Source: Phanerodontia chrysosporium | Taxonomy: Eukaryota; Basidiomycota; Agaricomycetes; Polyporales; Phanerochaetaceae | Length of the DNA: 64,000 nucleotides | Assembly: GCA_001910725.1 (NCBI GenBank) | Contig: MJGA01000003.1 | Location: 1,550,001 to 1,614,000 of the forward strand | Direction of reading: 5' to 3' | Shown here: positions 47,301 to 58,652 of the stretch, piece after piece | Layout of the letters: every line of letters begins with the position of its first letter | Position numbering within the stretch: position 1 is the stretch's first letter | Notes under the pieces: generated by a model | Told to the model about the DNA's origin: nothing | Seen by the model: the letters and a program-made list of their open reading frames with translations, nothing else | Database searches by the model: none | Translations under genes and position numbers: made by a program

Positions 47301-47723
47301 GACGGACGGCGGACGCTTCTCGAGGGAGGGAGGGAAGAGATGGTGGTTCTTGTAGTAACGAGGGCCAACGGGGTTGTGGATAGGATACTTCTTTCTGAAC
47401 TGTATCGCAGACGCGTTCGCCCACTCGACCTCTGTCATGTACCATGACGGAAGAGTAGGCAGGGTGTCGGGAATGATGGATCGGACTGGAAAGAGCGGCT
47501 TGGGTGGCTGATGGTGATACTGCTCCTGCTGCTCTGGCTCCGGAGTGACGCTGCCGTCCTTCTGCTTCCCTTTAGAGTTCGCGTCCTGTGCAGGAGCATT
47601 GCCATGGGCTTCGTCTACTGACGGCGCTTTGGCGGATTGTTCGGTGCGCTTCGACAGCTTGCGGGTGAGACCTTTAGACTCTTTGGAGGAGCGCGAGGAG
47701 AGCTTGCGGGGGCCGCTGGGCAT
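44388..47723 (-). CDS. Large Ser/Arg-rich disordered protein, function unknown
   Basis: About 1090 residues from the ATG of MPSGPRKLSSRSS; the open frame upstream has no ATG. Most is low-complexity: Ser/Pro in the first two thirds, then Arg/Ser/Glu (SRRDREPSGERDRSSRRKSK), suggesting heavy phosphorylation. Two segments look ordered and may be conserved: WYMTEVEWANASAIQFRKKY with HNPVGPRYYKNHHLFPPS near residue 110, and DINTLKAKDAWEIERMWKGR near the end. An intron of 63 nt (46959-47021, GTAAGC ... GCTAAC ... GGCAG) is a multiple of three without stops, so the frame stays open if it is retained. It is divergent from ADE5,7. Confidence 0.65.
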   Translation of the reverse strand: MPSGPRKLSSRSSKESKGLTRKLSKRTEQSAKAPSVDEAHGNAPAQDANSKGKQKDGSVTPEPEQQEQYHHQPPKPLFPVRSIIPDTLPTLPSWYMTEVEWANASAIQFRKKYPIHNPVGPRYYKNHHLFPPSLEKRPPSVFSPSFPPMTPSTDRLPDTALPPPNRSPSGSPQPTPSSSQVRIHDVRGRTRKISQTAQENAETLNTDPWGSNLHDRSPYDVGKSKEPMSPDSPEVSNIQLPSWRIIGWLLTLTWQSPTFPVRPRRSSLTTVQRHKTTVPSPLSQSTSALHLATEPLSSHPPSRRLSRRRKTLRGLFRSDRENRSFVSRGATSPAGHEDASRQLGRKESRTGSIVPPSVASSAASVTATEASSKRQSMFGRLVKRFSIIRRSDASRSMKSSFHSFRQSVDIDPDPVGLVSPPSRRSVSPDKAPLTPTQPNEEPKHMEDSTADKANSVRPNDHDSESLTSVDNRYSMGKLKVANPDDSGSDTDSPEGGNRDQGHLHDTVLSSSPEPINYSMPEAPFFGHPIRGPLSVISEGETYMSSPRMQAEQVDDSPRTPPTIPSLLSLPARSAALPMDHTVKVISPPLPDLPLPTPSLPEIPTAPSLTSVVSPPAPAPAPQSPQQPPSAPMPRIEASLPPTPEGSRAPSPPSEGPKLRPQEERNLDATSPDLSADRTPRPPPQPLSMPDPQSNPSSTAPPQRVIYRAYSSYSTDASILARASTIVNPPTPQATSINIASTPLQVPATQLASSEPKSPAEGESPTKKDGSRRMRSKHTETFRLVRTASGNVETVGSSFVADGEHWRVVESPTEETSKKSRRDREPSGERDRSSRRKSKRAEREGTSEDSEQQRPREQASSPDRGDGERSFSHSRKPSDESHRRSSAPERHRSSHRESQHDVARATQTPVSISFKNASSPSPGAGRRVDRRTSTGASTRPSSDFQSVADINTLKAKDAWEIERMWKGRSMGYPHDSAQVNGHHRHNISSDSRPTTIMSHDLHRASTIPSVGDAHTTLSVYGSSQASFSTAPYHQHAASYPGSAPISVATSRPTTINLPPLPPLGSSPPNPLPEPPRMSSYKPAPIPLALAGASENTASTEYWNRYASVTVSH

Positions 47724-48119
47724 GATGGAAGGAGAGGACTTGGATGATGAGGACGCGGTCGCGGGGACATTGGAGGCCGACTGTAGGAAATGATGGAATG
47801 AGCTTCGGCGCGTCGCCGTGAACAGCGGTTTGAGCGGCTCCACTGACCTGTTTCACGCCTCTTGCGGTCGTTGCGAGCCGTGTGGAGGACATTCGTCGTG
47901 GACAGGGTGAGGGTTATCGGAGAGCGAGCATGGAGAGAGTTAAGGAGCGTCTGTTCTGGTCTGTCGAATGGAAGATGCGAACACGTTTTCAGCACGACCG
48001 GCGGTCATTGCCCTCCAACGGTCCCCTCGCGTGGCTGCCACGTGGCCCATTTTTTCGGCCCATTGTCCATCTCTGACTCCCTCGTCCTCGACCATCGCAT
48101 TGTCCCCTCGTCCCCCTCC
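47724..48119. promoter_or_regulatory. Divergent promoter between the Ser-rich gene and ADE5,7
   Basis: A 396-bp spacer. Its ADE5,7-proximal 80 bp is pyrimidine-rich (cgtcctcgaccatcgc, cccctcgtccccctcc). No TATA box was recognised. Confidence 0.4.
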
Positions 48120-50947
48120 ATGGCTCTCCGCATTCTGCTCCTCGGAAGTGGCGGCAGAGAGCATGCTCTCGCCTGGAAGCTCGCCCAGTCCTCCCTTGTA
48201 GAGCACATCTACGTCTGTCCCGGAAACGGCGGCACGGCGCAGGTGCCCAAAGTCACAAACATCTCTGTCGGCAGCAACACCTTCCCGGAGCTCGTCTCGT
48301 TTGCCACGCAAGAAAAGGTGCTCACAATCCCGCCAACATCGCCTCCGTCAACTCACGGTCATCCCAGGTCTCCTTCGTTCTGCCAGGCCCAGAGCAGCCG
48401 CTCGTAGATGGCGTAGAGGAACACTTCCGCAAAGGTGACCCGTCTGGACTCTGGCAATCTGACCTGTAGCATTTACCTCGCAACAGTCGGCATCCCCGTC
48501 TTTGGCCCCACCCAGCTCGCTGCACGCATGGAAGGTTCCAAAGCGTTCTCCAAAGCGTTCATGGAGCGCCACAATATCCCGACTGCGAAGTTCCGTGTCT
48601 TTGCTGCCTCCGAGTACGAGCAGGCCGTCGAGTACGTCAAGACATGCGGTTTCCAGGTCGTCCTCAAGGCAAGCGGTCTTGCTGCTGGCAAGGGCGTCCT
48701 CATCCCGGAGACCGTCGACGAGGCCATCGCAGGTCTCAAGGAGATCATGGTGGACAGCGTATTCGGATCCGCAGGTCTGCGACCTTGCCATGTACATATG
48801 TGTTCCCCCAATTCATATATTTCCCCATCCCGCCAGGTAGCGAGGTTGTCGTTGAGGAGCTCCTCACTGGTCCGGAGATCTCTGTCCTCGCGTTCTCTGA
48901 TGGCTACACCGTCGTGCCCTTGCCTGCTGCCCAGGACCATAAACGCATCGGTGAGGGCGACACTGGCCCCAACACTGGCGGAATGGGTGCATACGCACCT
49001 GCTCCAGTCGCTACTCCTGAGATCATGGATCGTATCATGAAGGAGACTCTTCAGCCCACCATCGCTGGAATGAGAAAAGAGGGTACGGGACTGGATAGCT
49101 TTCTCCGCATACATAACCAAATTCTTGCGTCTAGGGTTCCCCTTCCTGGGTATGCTCTTTACCGGCTTTATGCTCACGCCAGACGGGCCCAAGGTGCTGG
49201 AGTACAACGTTCGGTTCGGCGACCCTGAGACTGAGGCGCTCATGCTTCTCTTGAGTGAGAAGACTGACCTTGCCGCTGTCTGCCTGGTAAGAACACGAAG
49301 GATCTATCCGTGTCCTCAATCAACCCATCTTCTTTAGGCCTGTGTCGAGCGCAGACTTGATGCTGTCCACATCGAGACGCGTCCTGGGTTCGCCGTCGCG
49401 GTCATACTCGCGTCCGCAGGCTACCCCGGCTCATACGCCAAGGGCAAAAGGATCGTCGTCAATGGCGCGCTCCCCGAAGGCATGCACAAGCTTCAATCAC
49501 ATTCTTGGGCCTAACACTGATGTTCCCTTAGACACTGTCGTCTTCCATGCAGGCACGGCGTCGTCCGGCAACGACGTTGTAACCTCTGGTGGCCGTGTCA
49601 TTGCTGTCTCCTCGTATGCACCCACACTCCAAGGCGCACTTGACGCCGCATACGCCGGCGTCGACAAAGTCGAGTTCGAGGGCAAGACCTTCCGTCGCGA
49701 TATCGCACACCGGTCCGTGTTCCGCGGATATCCGCGTCCGTATCCCGCGGCTTACCTGTCGTTTTCAGCGCGCTCAAGGCTAGCACTGAGGCGCCGAAGC
49801 TCACCTACGCGCAGGCCGGCGTGTCGGTGGACGCAGGCAACTCACTCGTAGAGGCTATCAAGCCCTTCGTGCGGGCGACCCGCCGCTCGGGCGCTGATGC
49901 TGAGATCGGCGGCTTCGGTGGCGTCTTCGACCTCAAGGCCACAGGCTACACAGACCCGGTGCTCGTCAGCGGTACTGATGGTGTCGGCACCAAGCTGAAG
50001 GTCGCTATTGAGACCGGCATCCATGACTTTGTCGGTATGTAGTTGTCGGTGTCGCGTCCTGTACCTGCTCTGACGCTATCTGAAGGTATCGACCTGGTCG
50101 CCATGTCCGTCAACGACCTGATCGTGCAGGGCGCCGAGCCGCTGTACTTCCTCGACTACTTCGCCTGCAGCAAGCTTGAGGTCGATCAAGCCGCCACCGT
50201 CATCAAGGGTATCGCGGAAGGCTGCAAGATCGCCGGCTGCGCTCTGATCGGTGGCGAGACCGCAGAAATGCCTGGCATGTACCACGCAGGTCAGTACGTG
50301 CGCAGCCGCAGAGGTCGACAGAACGACTGACCGCAGTCGCATTTAGGTGACTACGACCTCGCGGGCTTCGCAGTCGGCGCAGTCGAGCGCAGCCTCATCC
50401 TGCCCACGCCCGACATCGCCCCGGGCGATGTTCTCCTCGGCCTGCCCTCGTCTGGTGTGCACTCTAACGGCTTCTCGCTCGTCCGCAAGGTCGTCGCGCG
50501 CTCCGGCCTGGCCTGGACGAGCCCATGCCCGTGGCGGCCCGACGTCTCGCTCGGCCACGAACTGCTCACGCCGACGAAGATCTACATCAAGCAGCTGCTC
50601 CCGCTCACGCAGGCCGGGCTCATCAAGGGCATGTCGCACATCACCGGCGGCGGCTTCACCGAGAACATCCCGCGTGTGCTGCCCCGCGGCACGGGTTGCG
50701 TGGTCGATGCCGCCGCGTGGGACCTCCCGCCCGTCTTCCGCTTCATCATGGCGCACGGCGGTGTCGAGCCCCTCGAGATGGCGCGCACGTTTAACAACGG
50801 CATCGGCATGGTCCTCATCGTCGACCGCGCCAACGTTGACACGGTCATGCAGAAGCTTGCCGCTGCCGGAGACCAGTCTTCCGCATCGGCGAGGTCACCG
50901 CAGAGAGTGGCGTCCAGATGCGCAACCTTGAGAGGTGGCACGCATGA
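48120..50947 (+). CDS. ADE5,7: Bifunctional GAR synthetase / AIR synthetase (purine biosynthesis)
   Basis: The N-terminal half is phosphoribosylamine-glycine ligase, an ATP-grasp enzyme: [26 protein letters not shown]-like [37 protein letters not shown] and [14 protein letters not shown]. The C-terminal half is phosphoribosylformylglycinamidine cyclo-ligase: [80 protein letters not shown] and [13 protein letters not shown]. Both carry out steps of cytosolic IMP synthesis, fused as in other fungi. Around nine introns fit. At 50876 one G is missing (CAGTC for CAGGTC); with it the end reads [14 protein letters not shown] and stops at 50947. Otherwise intact. Confidence 0.93.
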
Positions 50948-51521
50948 GGCATCCAGGAGATCAAAAGAGAATCGGGCGAGGCGGAACGGTCGGGAATATA
51001 GACGTGTAACATGAGATCTGTATATACTACACTGTAGCTTATATGAATCTGCGGCCCAGTAAATATGACTCGTCTCCGAGCATTTAAACAAAAGAGAGAC
51101 AGAAGAGTCTAACAGCCGTGGGACATGAATACGCGAACAGGAGGGAGCGAAGGTGAAGATGGAAATGTAGCAGAGCGTGCAGTGCGAGGTACTTTTGCAA
51201 GAGCAGGTTCAAAGGGTTGATTGACGTGATGATGAACCAGGTGGGGTGCTTCACGTGTCAGCGGGGAAGAGAAGAAGTGCACAGGATGCAGGAGTATGAA
51301 AGCGAGGAATGCAGTGAGGGCGGAGTGGAGAGCGTCCAGAGATGTGTACAATAGTGACGAGCAGCAGATGATACGCTGGCCCCATGACCGGGAACTGAAG
51401 AGAGAAACACTGAGAGCAAAAAATACACCTTTAAACCCGAGATTGGGAAGAAATCAGGGATGCGAAGATAGAACGCGAAGGCACATGAGCTGCGCAAGGT
51501 GAGAGTCATGGACTCGAAGGC
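50948..51521. other. Convergent 3' intergenic region
   Basis: 574 bp between converging genes; no gene seen. Confidence 0.4.
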
Positions 51522-53708
51522 TTAGGCCGCGATAGCGACCTCTTTTACCGCTTCCGGCGCGGCAACGGCAGCGAAGGAGATGGGAAGCTTGCTGGCGGAG
51601 GGGGTAGGGCTGGTGGCGCCGGATCCTTCCGTCTTTTGGTCATCCTGATACACACGTTAATGAACAGCTTTGCCAGAGATAGGTTGGAAGACAAACCTTG
51701 GCGGACTGGCTGGGGCGTCCATTGGCGGGGCTAGCGCCACGGGTACCAGGCTGGCTAACATCCTTCTTCGGGGCCGGCGCCTGGAGAACCTGGGCAGCCG
51801 TGAGGCCAGTCCAGCCAGATGCCGAACCTGGGCTACGAAGAGGAGGCGTAGAGGTTCCGCCGAGCACGGGGAACTCGTCCGCGCTGGGAACGCGCTGCGG
51901 TTTAGGAGGAGGGACATGCTTCCTGTCGTTGCGATACCCATTGTTGTAGCCGTTCGGTCTGAAACCAGACCCACTACGACCACGGTTGCCGGGGTCGGTG
52001 GACTGCGAACGACTTGAGCCGTTGCTCATATGGCCGCCGTTAGCACCGTTGACACCATTGGCGCCAGCTGGGCCAAGGTTTTGTTCATTCTACATAGGAT
52101 ATTAGAACATCGGGATGGTATGACAGCGCGACGCTCATACATCTTGTGTTGACAAGGTCGTGAACTTGTCTTCGAGGCCAGTCACTCCATTGGCGTGAAA
52201 GGAAGGCCTAGGACGGTGTCCATTGCGCGGAGCGAAGTGCTGGGGTGGCGGGGCTGTGCCGTCCAAGACGTGAGGGAAGCGACAATCGTCACTAGAGAGC
52301 AAAGGCTTAGTGGTTACGCAAAACTGATGGTATGCTTCATACATACCCATTCTTGCAGCGGCCAGAAGGGAAGAACAAGCACGGTGGCTTGCGGCCGATG
52401 CCGAATGACGGGCGACGTGCACTGCCGCGCCTTTGATGTCCATAGCCTTCCCTGTGTCCAGCGCCGTATGCGTCCGGCTGCGCATGCTGCAGCGGCGACT
52501 TCGGTGATGTGGCGGGATCATGTTGATGCCCGTTGGGGATACCCTGTGGTGGGTATGGATGCGGCATCATACCTTGAGGAGGATACTGCGAAGGTCCAGG
52601 AATCATAGCACCGGGAGAAGTCGATGGATACAAAGCTTGCTGCGGGGAGTGGGGAGCAGCCATTGGAGAGTGTTGAGGCATGGGGATTGGCATGGGACCG
52701 CCATGAGGGTATGGCGGAGGAACTACGCCGTAAGGCATAGGAGCTCCAGCCGGAGGATAAGCTGGCTGAACAGGAGGCGCAAGTTCAGAGTTTGTGCGCG
52801 AGTGACTCATCGGCGGAGGAGGCGCGGAAGGGGGGACGCTGGTTGGGAGAGTGGGCGAAACGGTGGGCATAGGCGCACCGTTTGGAGATGACTGGAATGA
52901 AGGTGGTGGTACAGGGTAGTAGGGGTAAGGTGCTGGGTTCATAGGGTCGTAAGGAGCGGGATACTGGGCTGGCGGGGGTAGCGGGCCTTGCAGGTAGGGG
53001 CCCTGCGGGTGAGCGAACATGCAGGAAGTTCCATACCGGCATGCCGGGTAGTACCTGCAGGGAATCATGCGCGCGATCTCGGGTGGGGGAAGATTGGGCA
53101 CTCCCGGGTGATCAGACATGTGAGGTGGTGGCGGAGGCGGAGGGTAGTACGCAACCCCCTCAGGCATCATAGGAGGCGGCATAGGGTAGTAGTAGGGGCC
53201 AGGAGGAGGGTAGAACGCCTTGGCAGCGTCGGCAGAAGGATCATGAGGGTAGCCCTGTTCGGCGGGTGCATTCTGGTTCGTCATTTTGTTTCTGGCCGAC
53301 GAGAGGAGTTCGAGGATGGCTGGGTCCGAGGTGTGCTGCTCTGGAGGGCCTTGAGCGGAGGAATTGGTCGGATCAGCACCTATATAGGGGAAGTACGGTG
53401 GCGACGACGTGAGCGAAGGGACACGAATGGAGGGAATCTGGGCGCGTACCTTTGTCAAGGAGCAGGCGGACGACTTCGATGTGACCGTTCTTGACGGCCT
53501 CGATGAGCGGCGTCACACCAGCTTGATCTGCGGCGCAGCTGTTAGCGACCGCGACGCGACTTTGCACGACTACGGAATGGTAACGGGGTGAGAGAGAAAG
53601 CGCAGACGCACCTTTGATTTCGAGATCAGCCTGCGAGCTCTCGCTCAGGAGTTCCGTGACCTTTGCAACATCGCCGTCCGCACAAGCCTTCCAGAGAGCA
53701 GAGACCAT
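51522..53708 (-). CDS. Ankyrin-repeat and CCCH zinc-finger protein
   Basis: The N-terminus (MVSALWKACADGDVAKVTEL, then VTPLIEAVKNGHIEVVRLLL after an intron) is a pair of ankyrin repeats. A Pro/Tyr-rich linker leads to a CCCH finger, CRYYPACRYGTSCMFAH (C-x5-C-x5-C-x3-H). A long Pro/Met/Gln-rich region follows. A second finger starts CLFFPSGRCKNG and continues across an intron with CRFPH. The C-terminal third is Asn/Gly/Ser-rich with an RS/RGG-like stretch (SRSQSTDPGNRGRSGSG) and ends KEVAIAA*. The combination suggests an RNA-binding protein with a protein-interaction module. Five or so introns are needed and all joins appear in frame. No target is known. Confidence 0.8.
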
Positions 53709-54047
53709 GATATTCAGGCGGGCAGCACACCAAGAAAATACTGGGGAAATGCGGGGGTCAAGCGGGGACTGGGGCTGGCAGAGCGTATGAGGCTGACCTC
53801 GGACGTTTTGGGAGGAAGGAGAGCTTAGGAGAAGATGCGCGGTCGGCCAAAGGGACCGCTCGCGCTGGCCACAGCGGCAGCCACGAAATTTTCGGCAGTT
53901 GGCGGGCGCTTACGCACCTCTGCACCGTGTATACGCCGAACGCCCGATCGAAAGCGCGATAATCACCCCGAATAGGCAGCGCTCCCGTCCGTCTGCTTCC
54001 GCTTCCACAGCCCATGATTATTCCAGGTCTACTCTACACAACACGTC

Positions 54048-55723
54048 TATGGCGCACTCGCAACACCCAGCTTCCGCATCAGCTCGCGCGCAGGCTTGCC
54101 CGCACACGGCAGGTCCAGCTCCTGCATAGCCGGCAGGGACATCAGGTCCTTTGCCCGCTCCGCCACCACCTTGCCTAGAGCATTCCATCAGCGGGGCTGC
54201 CGTGTGCGTAATGGGGGTGTCTCATACCTTCGTACAGCACCTCGTAAACCTATCAGCCCAACGGAACGTCAGTTACATCATACACTCGTCCTTCGACGTG
54301 TGGCGAACGTACCGCGACCGCGATGGGCGCGCTGACGCCCAGGTCGTCGATGACCTCCTTCAGCCCCTTGGCGGTGGACACGCCCTCCGCCACGCTGCCC
54401 AGAGTGTCCACGATGTCCGCGAGCTTCTCACCCTTCCCTAGCCGGTACCCGACAGTGTAGTTTCGACTCGTCGAAGAGCTACACGTCAGGAACAGGTCGC
54501 CGACGCCTGCAAGAGACAGGAACGTAAGCGGAGACGCGCCGTAGGCGGTACCTATCCGCGTCATCTCGGCCAGCCCTCTGGTGATCAGCACTAGTGAAAA
54601 TGTCTCGGTCAAATAACAACCTGATTTCGAAAAAAGGGCCTCGCGTACTGGCACGCGTGTTATTTTCGAAGCCAAGCCCGTCCGCGATTCCGGACGCGAT
54701 GGCATACACGTTCTTCAATGCACCAGCAAGTTCCACGCCGATGGGATCGTCCCCTGTATAGCTGACGTCGGCGTCAACGAACGGCTCGCGCATGGACGAA
54801 GAGCACCATACCAACGGAACCAAGGCTGATGGAAGACATTGGACGCCCGCTCCGCATGCTCCGGCGATAGAGACGCGATGGATACAGAGGTTGGTTGTCT
54901 TCTGACAACTAGAAGAAGTCAGCAGGCGTCTCGGAGACGTACGATTTCCGTACTTTCTTTTGCGAACGATGGGCCAGACTGTAGAATGCTGCGTTGAGAC
55001 CACGAAAGGACCGAGCGATATAATACTCACTAGGAAGGTGGCAACCTTCGCCACTTCAGGACCGCAAGTGTCTGCAATGATATCGAGCGTGAGAGCATGA
55101 GTGCCAATCTCGATACCCTTGTTGACAAATATGAAGAGGGGAAGATTCTTCAAATCCAGCGTAGGCTTCAACGCCGTGAGCGTTTCTCTATACAAACGTA
55201 AAACATGATCAGGGTACAAGCCAATGCCACCGGAATGAACTCACCGCACGCCCTGCGTGGGTATCGCGAAGAGCAGTACGTCCATGCTCCGAATGAGTTC
55301 GGCTGAGGGAAACTCTGGTCCAACAGCTTTGATGCATTCCGGGAATACGTGGTCCTTCAGGAAGTCCGGGTTTCGGTGGTGGGCATTGAAGTGCTCTACA
55401 AGCCTTGCAGAACGAGACCACATCCAGACATCATGCTCAGAGTCTCCGAGGTGGTCAGCGAGACAGCTGCCGAAGTTGCCTGCGCCAAAGACAAGCACTC
55501 TTGCCTTGTGATCGGGCGATTTCCTGGACTCTGGCATTGCAAAGTTGGAAGGCTTGACAACGCGAGTAGCGAAGGAGCGGGAGCGAGGTGGTAGACAAGT
55601 CGAAGCCAGGACGCCGGTGGTGCAGCCAATTACACGTGCGTTGGGGAGCACTTTTGGTTGCGACAGTTGGGGAGCGCGTCGGACGCCTTTAAATGAATTT
55701 TTGAGGGACCTCGAGGACATCAT
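54048..55723 (-). CDS. GpsA-type glycerol-3-phosphate dehydrogenase (NAD(P)+)
   Basis: Reduces dihydroxyacetone phosphate to glycerol-3-phosphate. The Rossmann motif [18 protein letters not shown], then [42 protein letters not shown] and [13 protein letters not shown] are all present, including the catalytic-site Lys in GALKN. The motifs follow bacterial GpsA rather than yeast Gpd1. The first ~75 residues (start [16 protein letters not shown]) are basic with RSRSFATRV, so a mitochondrial presequence is likely. About seven introns are needed; [13 protein letters not shown] is restored by one of 51 nt. It ends RKLGVASAP*. It is divergent from SED5 by 310 bp. Confidence 0.87.
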
Positions 55724-56033
55724 GCGCCTTCCATGTGGCTTTGGACAGTCGCCAGAGGTGTCGGCTCTCGTAGCAGGTCGGGAACCAAGCAATAAATATT
55801 CTCGGGACGCGATGACGGCGGGCGCAGAGAGGCGCAGGCTCAGGTACACGGCAGAGCCACGTGGAGAGCCGTTTGGCGCCGGTGGCCATACGCTTTGGCG
55901 CTCAGCCTTCCAAGCACTGCACTAACTTGCGCCCTTACCTCTCCGCAGGACTGTACTCCATACCCATTGTTGTCCCCTTTCTCTTGTATTGAACGATTCT
56001 CCTGTGTACGAAGCATCCCTGATACGACCCGCC

Positions 56034-57384
56034 ATGCCAGTACAGGACCGCACCAATGAATTCCGCGCCTGCGTGGAATCAATACGCAACCGTTCGTCTC
56101 TACCAGCCAAATCAGAGGCAAGGCAGCGGCTGCTGCAGTCGAAGGATGGGAACACTAAGTCTGACTTCACACGAATGGCGTCTGCTATAGCCAAGGACAT
56201 TAGCAGTACGACCATTAAGTTGGGCAAGCTGGCTCAGCGTACGTGTCTTTACCACGCTCGGCGCGTACTTCTCGCTGAATAGCAACAGTTGCAAAGCGCA
56301 AGACATTGTTCGATGACCGGCCAGTGGAAATAAGCGTACGCAGGGAGTACCTAGCGAGCTGTTGCACAAACGTCTAACCTTTCTCGCAGGAACTCACATA
56401 TATCATCAAGCAGGACATTGCCAGCCTTAACAAGCAGATAGCGTCCTTGCAGTCCTACGTGAAGCAACGAAACTCGCAAGGCGGAACTAAATCCCATGAA
56501 GCAAAGCAGATAGAGGAGCACCAGCACAATGTCGTCATGTTGTTGCAGAGTAAGCTAGCGGACATCAGTATGGCGTTCAAGGACGTCCTGGAGATCCGAA
56601 CACGAGTGCGTCGCACTACACCCGCCTCGTTGCATACAGGATGACAATTGCTACGCAGAATATGAAAGAGTCGAAGGACCGCACAGAACAGTTCATGCAT
56701 TCCACGTCAGCCGCAGCAAGCCAGGCTCCAGCGAGTGAGTAAGGGAGAGGATATTCGATGGGACCCTGCGCTCATGACCATGCCGTCGTAGATTCTGTGC
56801 TGTTCGGTAACACGCAGCGACAAGATCCAATGGGCGATGGGTCCGTCCTGGGTGTCCCGCGCTTCGATCCCAAGGGCAAGAGCCGTGCTGCTACACCAAG
56901 TAACGGCGACATCCTCGCGTTGGACCTCGGGGCGGCCGAAGAAGGCACAGCTGCACATAACGGCGACGCATTCATGCAGATGCAGCTGGTGGAGCAGCAG
57001 GTGAGTGCACCCTTCACGCAAGTTCGCTACTTTGAAGTATTAAACCTTCGCAGGACACCTATATCCAATCTCGGTCAACGGCAATCGAGTCTATCGAGTC
57101 CACGATAGCCGAATTGGGCCAGATCTTCACCCAGCTAGCGCAGATGGTCGCAGAGCAACGGGAGACCGTGCAACGCATTGATGCGGACACGGTAGACATT
57201 GCGTCGAATGTCAGCGGAGCCCAGCGAGAGCTGCTGAAATACTATGCGAGCATATCAAGCAACCGGTGGCTTATGCTCAAAGTCTTCGGCGTGCTGATTG
57301 TCTTCGTAAGTAGGCTGCTCACGTCTCCTTCACGGCTTACTGACGGGTATGCTGCAGTTCCTCATTTTTATTCTGGTATCATAA
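56034..57384 (+). CDS. SED5: Golgi syntaxin SED5 (syntaxin-5 type Qa-SNARE)
   Basis: Drives fusion of ER-derived and intra-Golgi vesicles at the cis-Golgi. The N-peptide DRTNEFRACV matches the Sly1-binding D-R-T-x-E-F motif. The Habc bundle follows (DFTRMASAIAKDISSTTIKL, ELTYIIKQDIASLNKQIASL), then a Ser/Asp-rich linker. The SNARE helix contains ESTIAELGQIFTQLAQMVAE and RIDADTVDIASNVSGAQREL with the expected zero-layer Gln. The C-terminal anchor is WLMLKVFGVLIVFFLIFILV, the last part supplied by a final exon (57359-57384). About six introns; all joins in frame. Confidence 0.92.
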
Positions 57385-57524
57385 GCCGTGACTGGGTCGC
57401 GTCAGTTCCATTTAGAGCTAGTGATCAGGATATGGACATGCATACGATATGTTTGTGGAATTTAATGCCATAGTGTTCGACTGACATTCTCAGACCCTTT
57501 CGTACGAGATTCCACAGCGAGCAT

Positions 57525-58652
57525 TCAGCCAACGGGGATGGCGTTGACACCCGTACCAAGTGCTTTTGGTGGCTTCTTCGACCCTCTCTTCTTCTTTTTG
57601 CCCTCTGCGTCGCCCTCCTCCGGCACGGACCAGGTACGCTTCTTGCTCGGTGCCTGTGCAACGCCCGAGGTAGCGGAGTAACGCTGAGGCCTCTCAAGGT
57701 CAAGCACAGTTGCCTCTGCATCGCCCTGCTTCTTGCGTTTGCCCTTCTCCAGCTTCTTTTTCTACGAACAAGATGAGTGTTACCGCGAGAGGCGACCGCA
57801 AGCTGGAACTCACCCTCTGCTCGTGTAACTCCTTATTGCGCTCTCTGACTTTCGCTAACCTGGCTTCGCTCTTCCCGCCACCACCCGCAGTCAGTTCAAC
57901 ATTGATCATGCGGCCCTCAAGTTGGGACTGATGGAGTTTGAGAGCTTGCTGCAAGCCGCTTTTCTCGGAGAACTCGAGGAAAGCGAATCCCTTGGACTTG
58001 TTCACTGGTCTGCCTGTGGCGGAGGGTTTTGGTGTCATGAGACGAACGGTTGGGGGCGGATCTACACAGCAATAACATGTTCATAAGAAACGGATGCCCG
58101 TCAACTCATGAGATTTCGTGCACGCACCACATTGAGCGAAGTGAGCCTGTATGGCTTCCTTCGTAGTTGTGTACTTCAGGTTGCCTTAATGTCGATAAGT
58201 TGTTCAGACAGATAAGTCATGAGAGCGAGCATATGCGACGCACCGACGAAGAGAATAAAGCGTTGCGGCTTGTCCTTTTTCTTCTTCTTCCCATCTGTAG
58301 CTTCATTTTCCGCTGCCCCTCCCTCCTCACCTTCCACCACAGTAGACTTTGCTTGCTCAGGATCCTTCTTCCGCTTCTTCGGCTTCTCGACGTTCTCGTT
58401 GGGCTCCTCTGCATCCCGTTTCCTCTTCTTCCCCTCCACCACTTGCGGGCGACCTGCGTCCTTAGCCTGACTTGCCTCCTGATTCTCCACACGAGGACTC
58501 TCCACTTCAGCTTCAGCAGCATCCTGGTCTTCCATGACAGGGACATCGTTTTCGAGCTCGTCTTCTGTGGCCTTCGCTTTGCCCTTGCCCTTGCGTTCAC
58601 GGAACGCGAGAGCCTTCTTCTGCTTTTTGGTGAGTTTGACCGCAGCTGACAT
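57525..58652 (-). CDS. NOP6: NOP6-like nucleolar RRM protein
   Basis: The N-terminal ~130 residues are highly charged with Lys-rich nuclear/nucleolar signals (KKRKKDPEQAK, GKKKKKDKPQRF). A single RRM follows: RFILFVGNLKYTTTKEAIQA supplies RNP2, and SKGFAFLEFSEKSGL supplies RNP1. The C-terminal tail is basic (KKLEKGKRKKQGDAEATVL) and ends NAIPVG*. Four introns split the RRM. The arrangement of acidic/basic N-terminus, one RRM and a Lys-rich tail is that of Nop6, a 40S-biogenesis factor. The symbol is assigned on that basis and is less certain than the fold. Confidence 0.75.
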
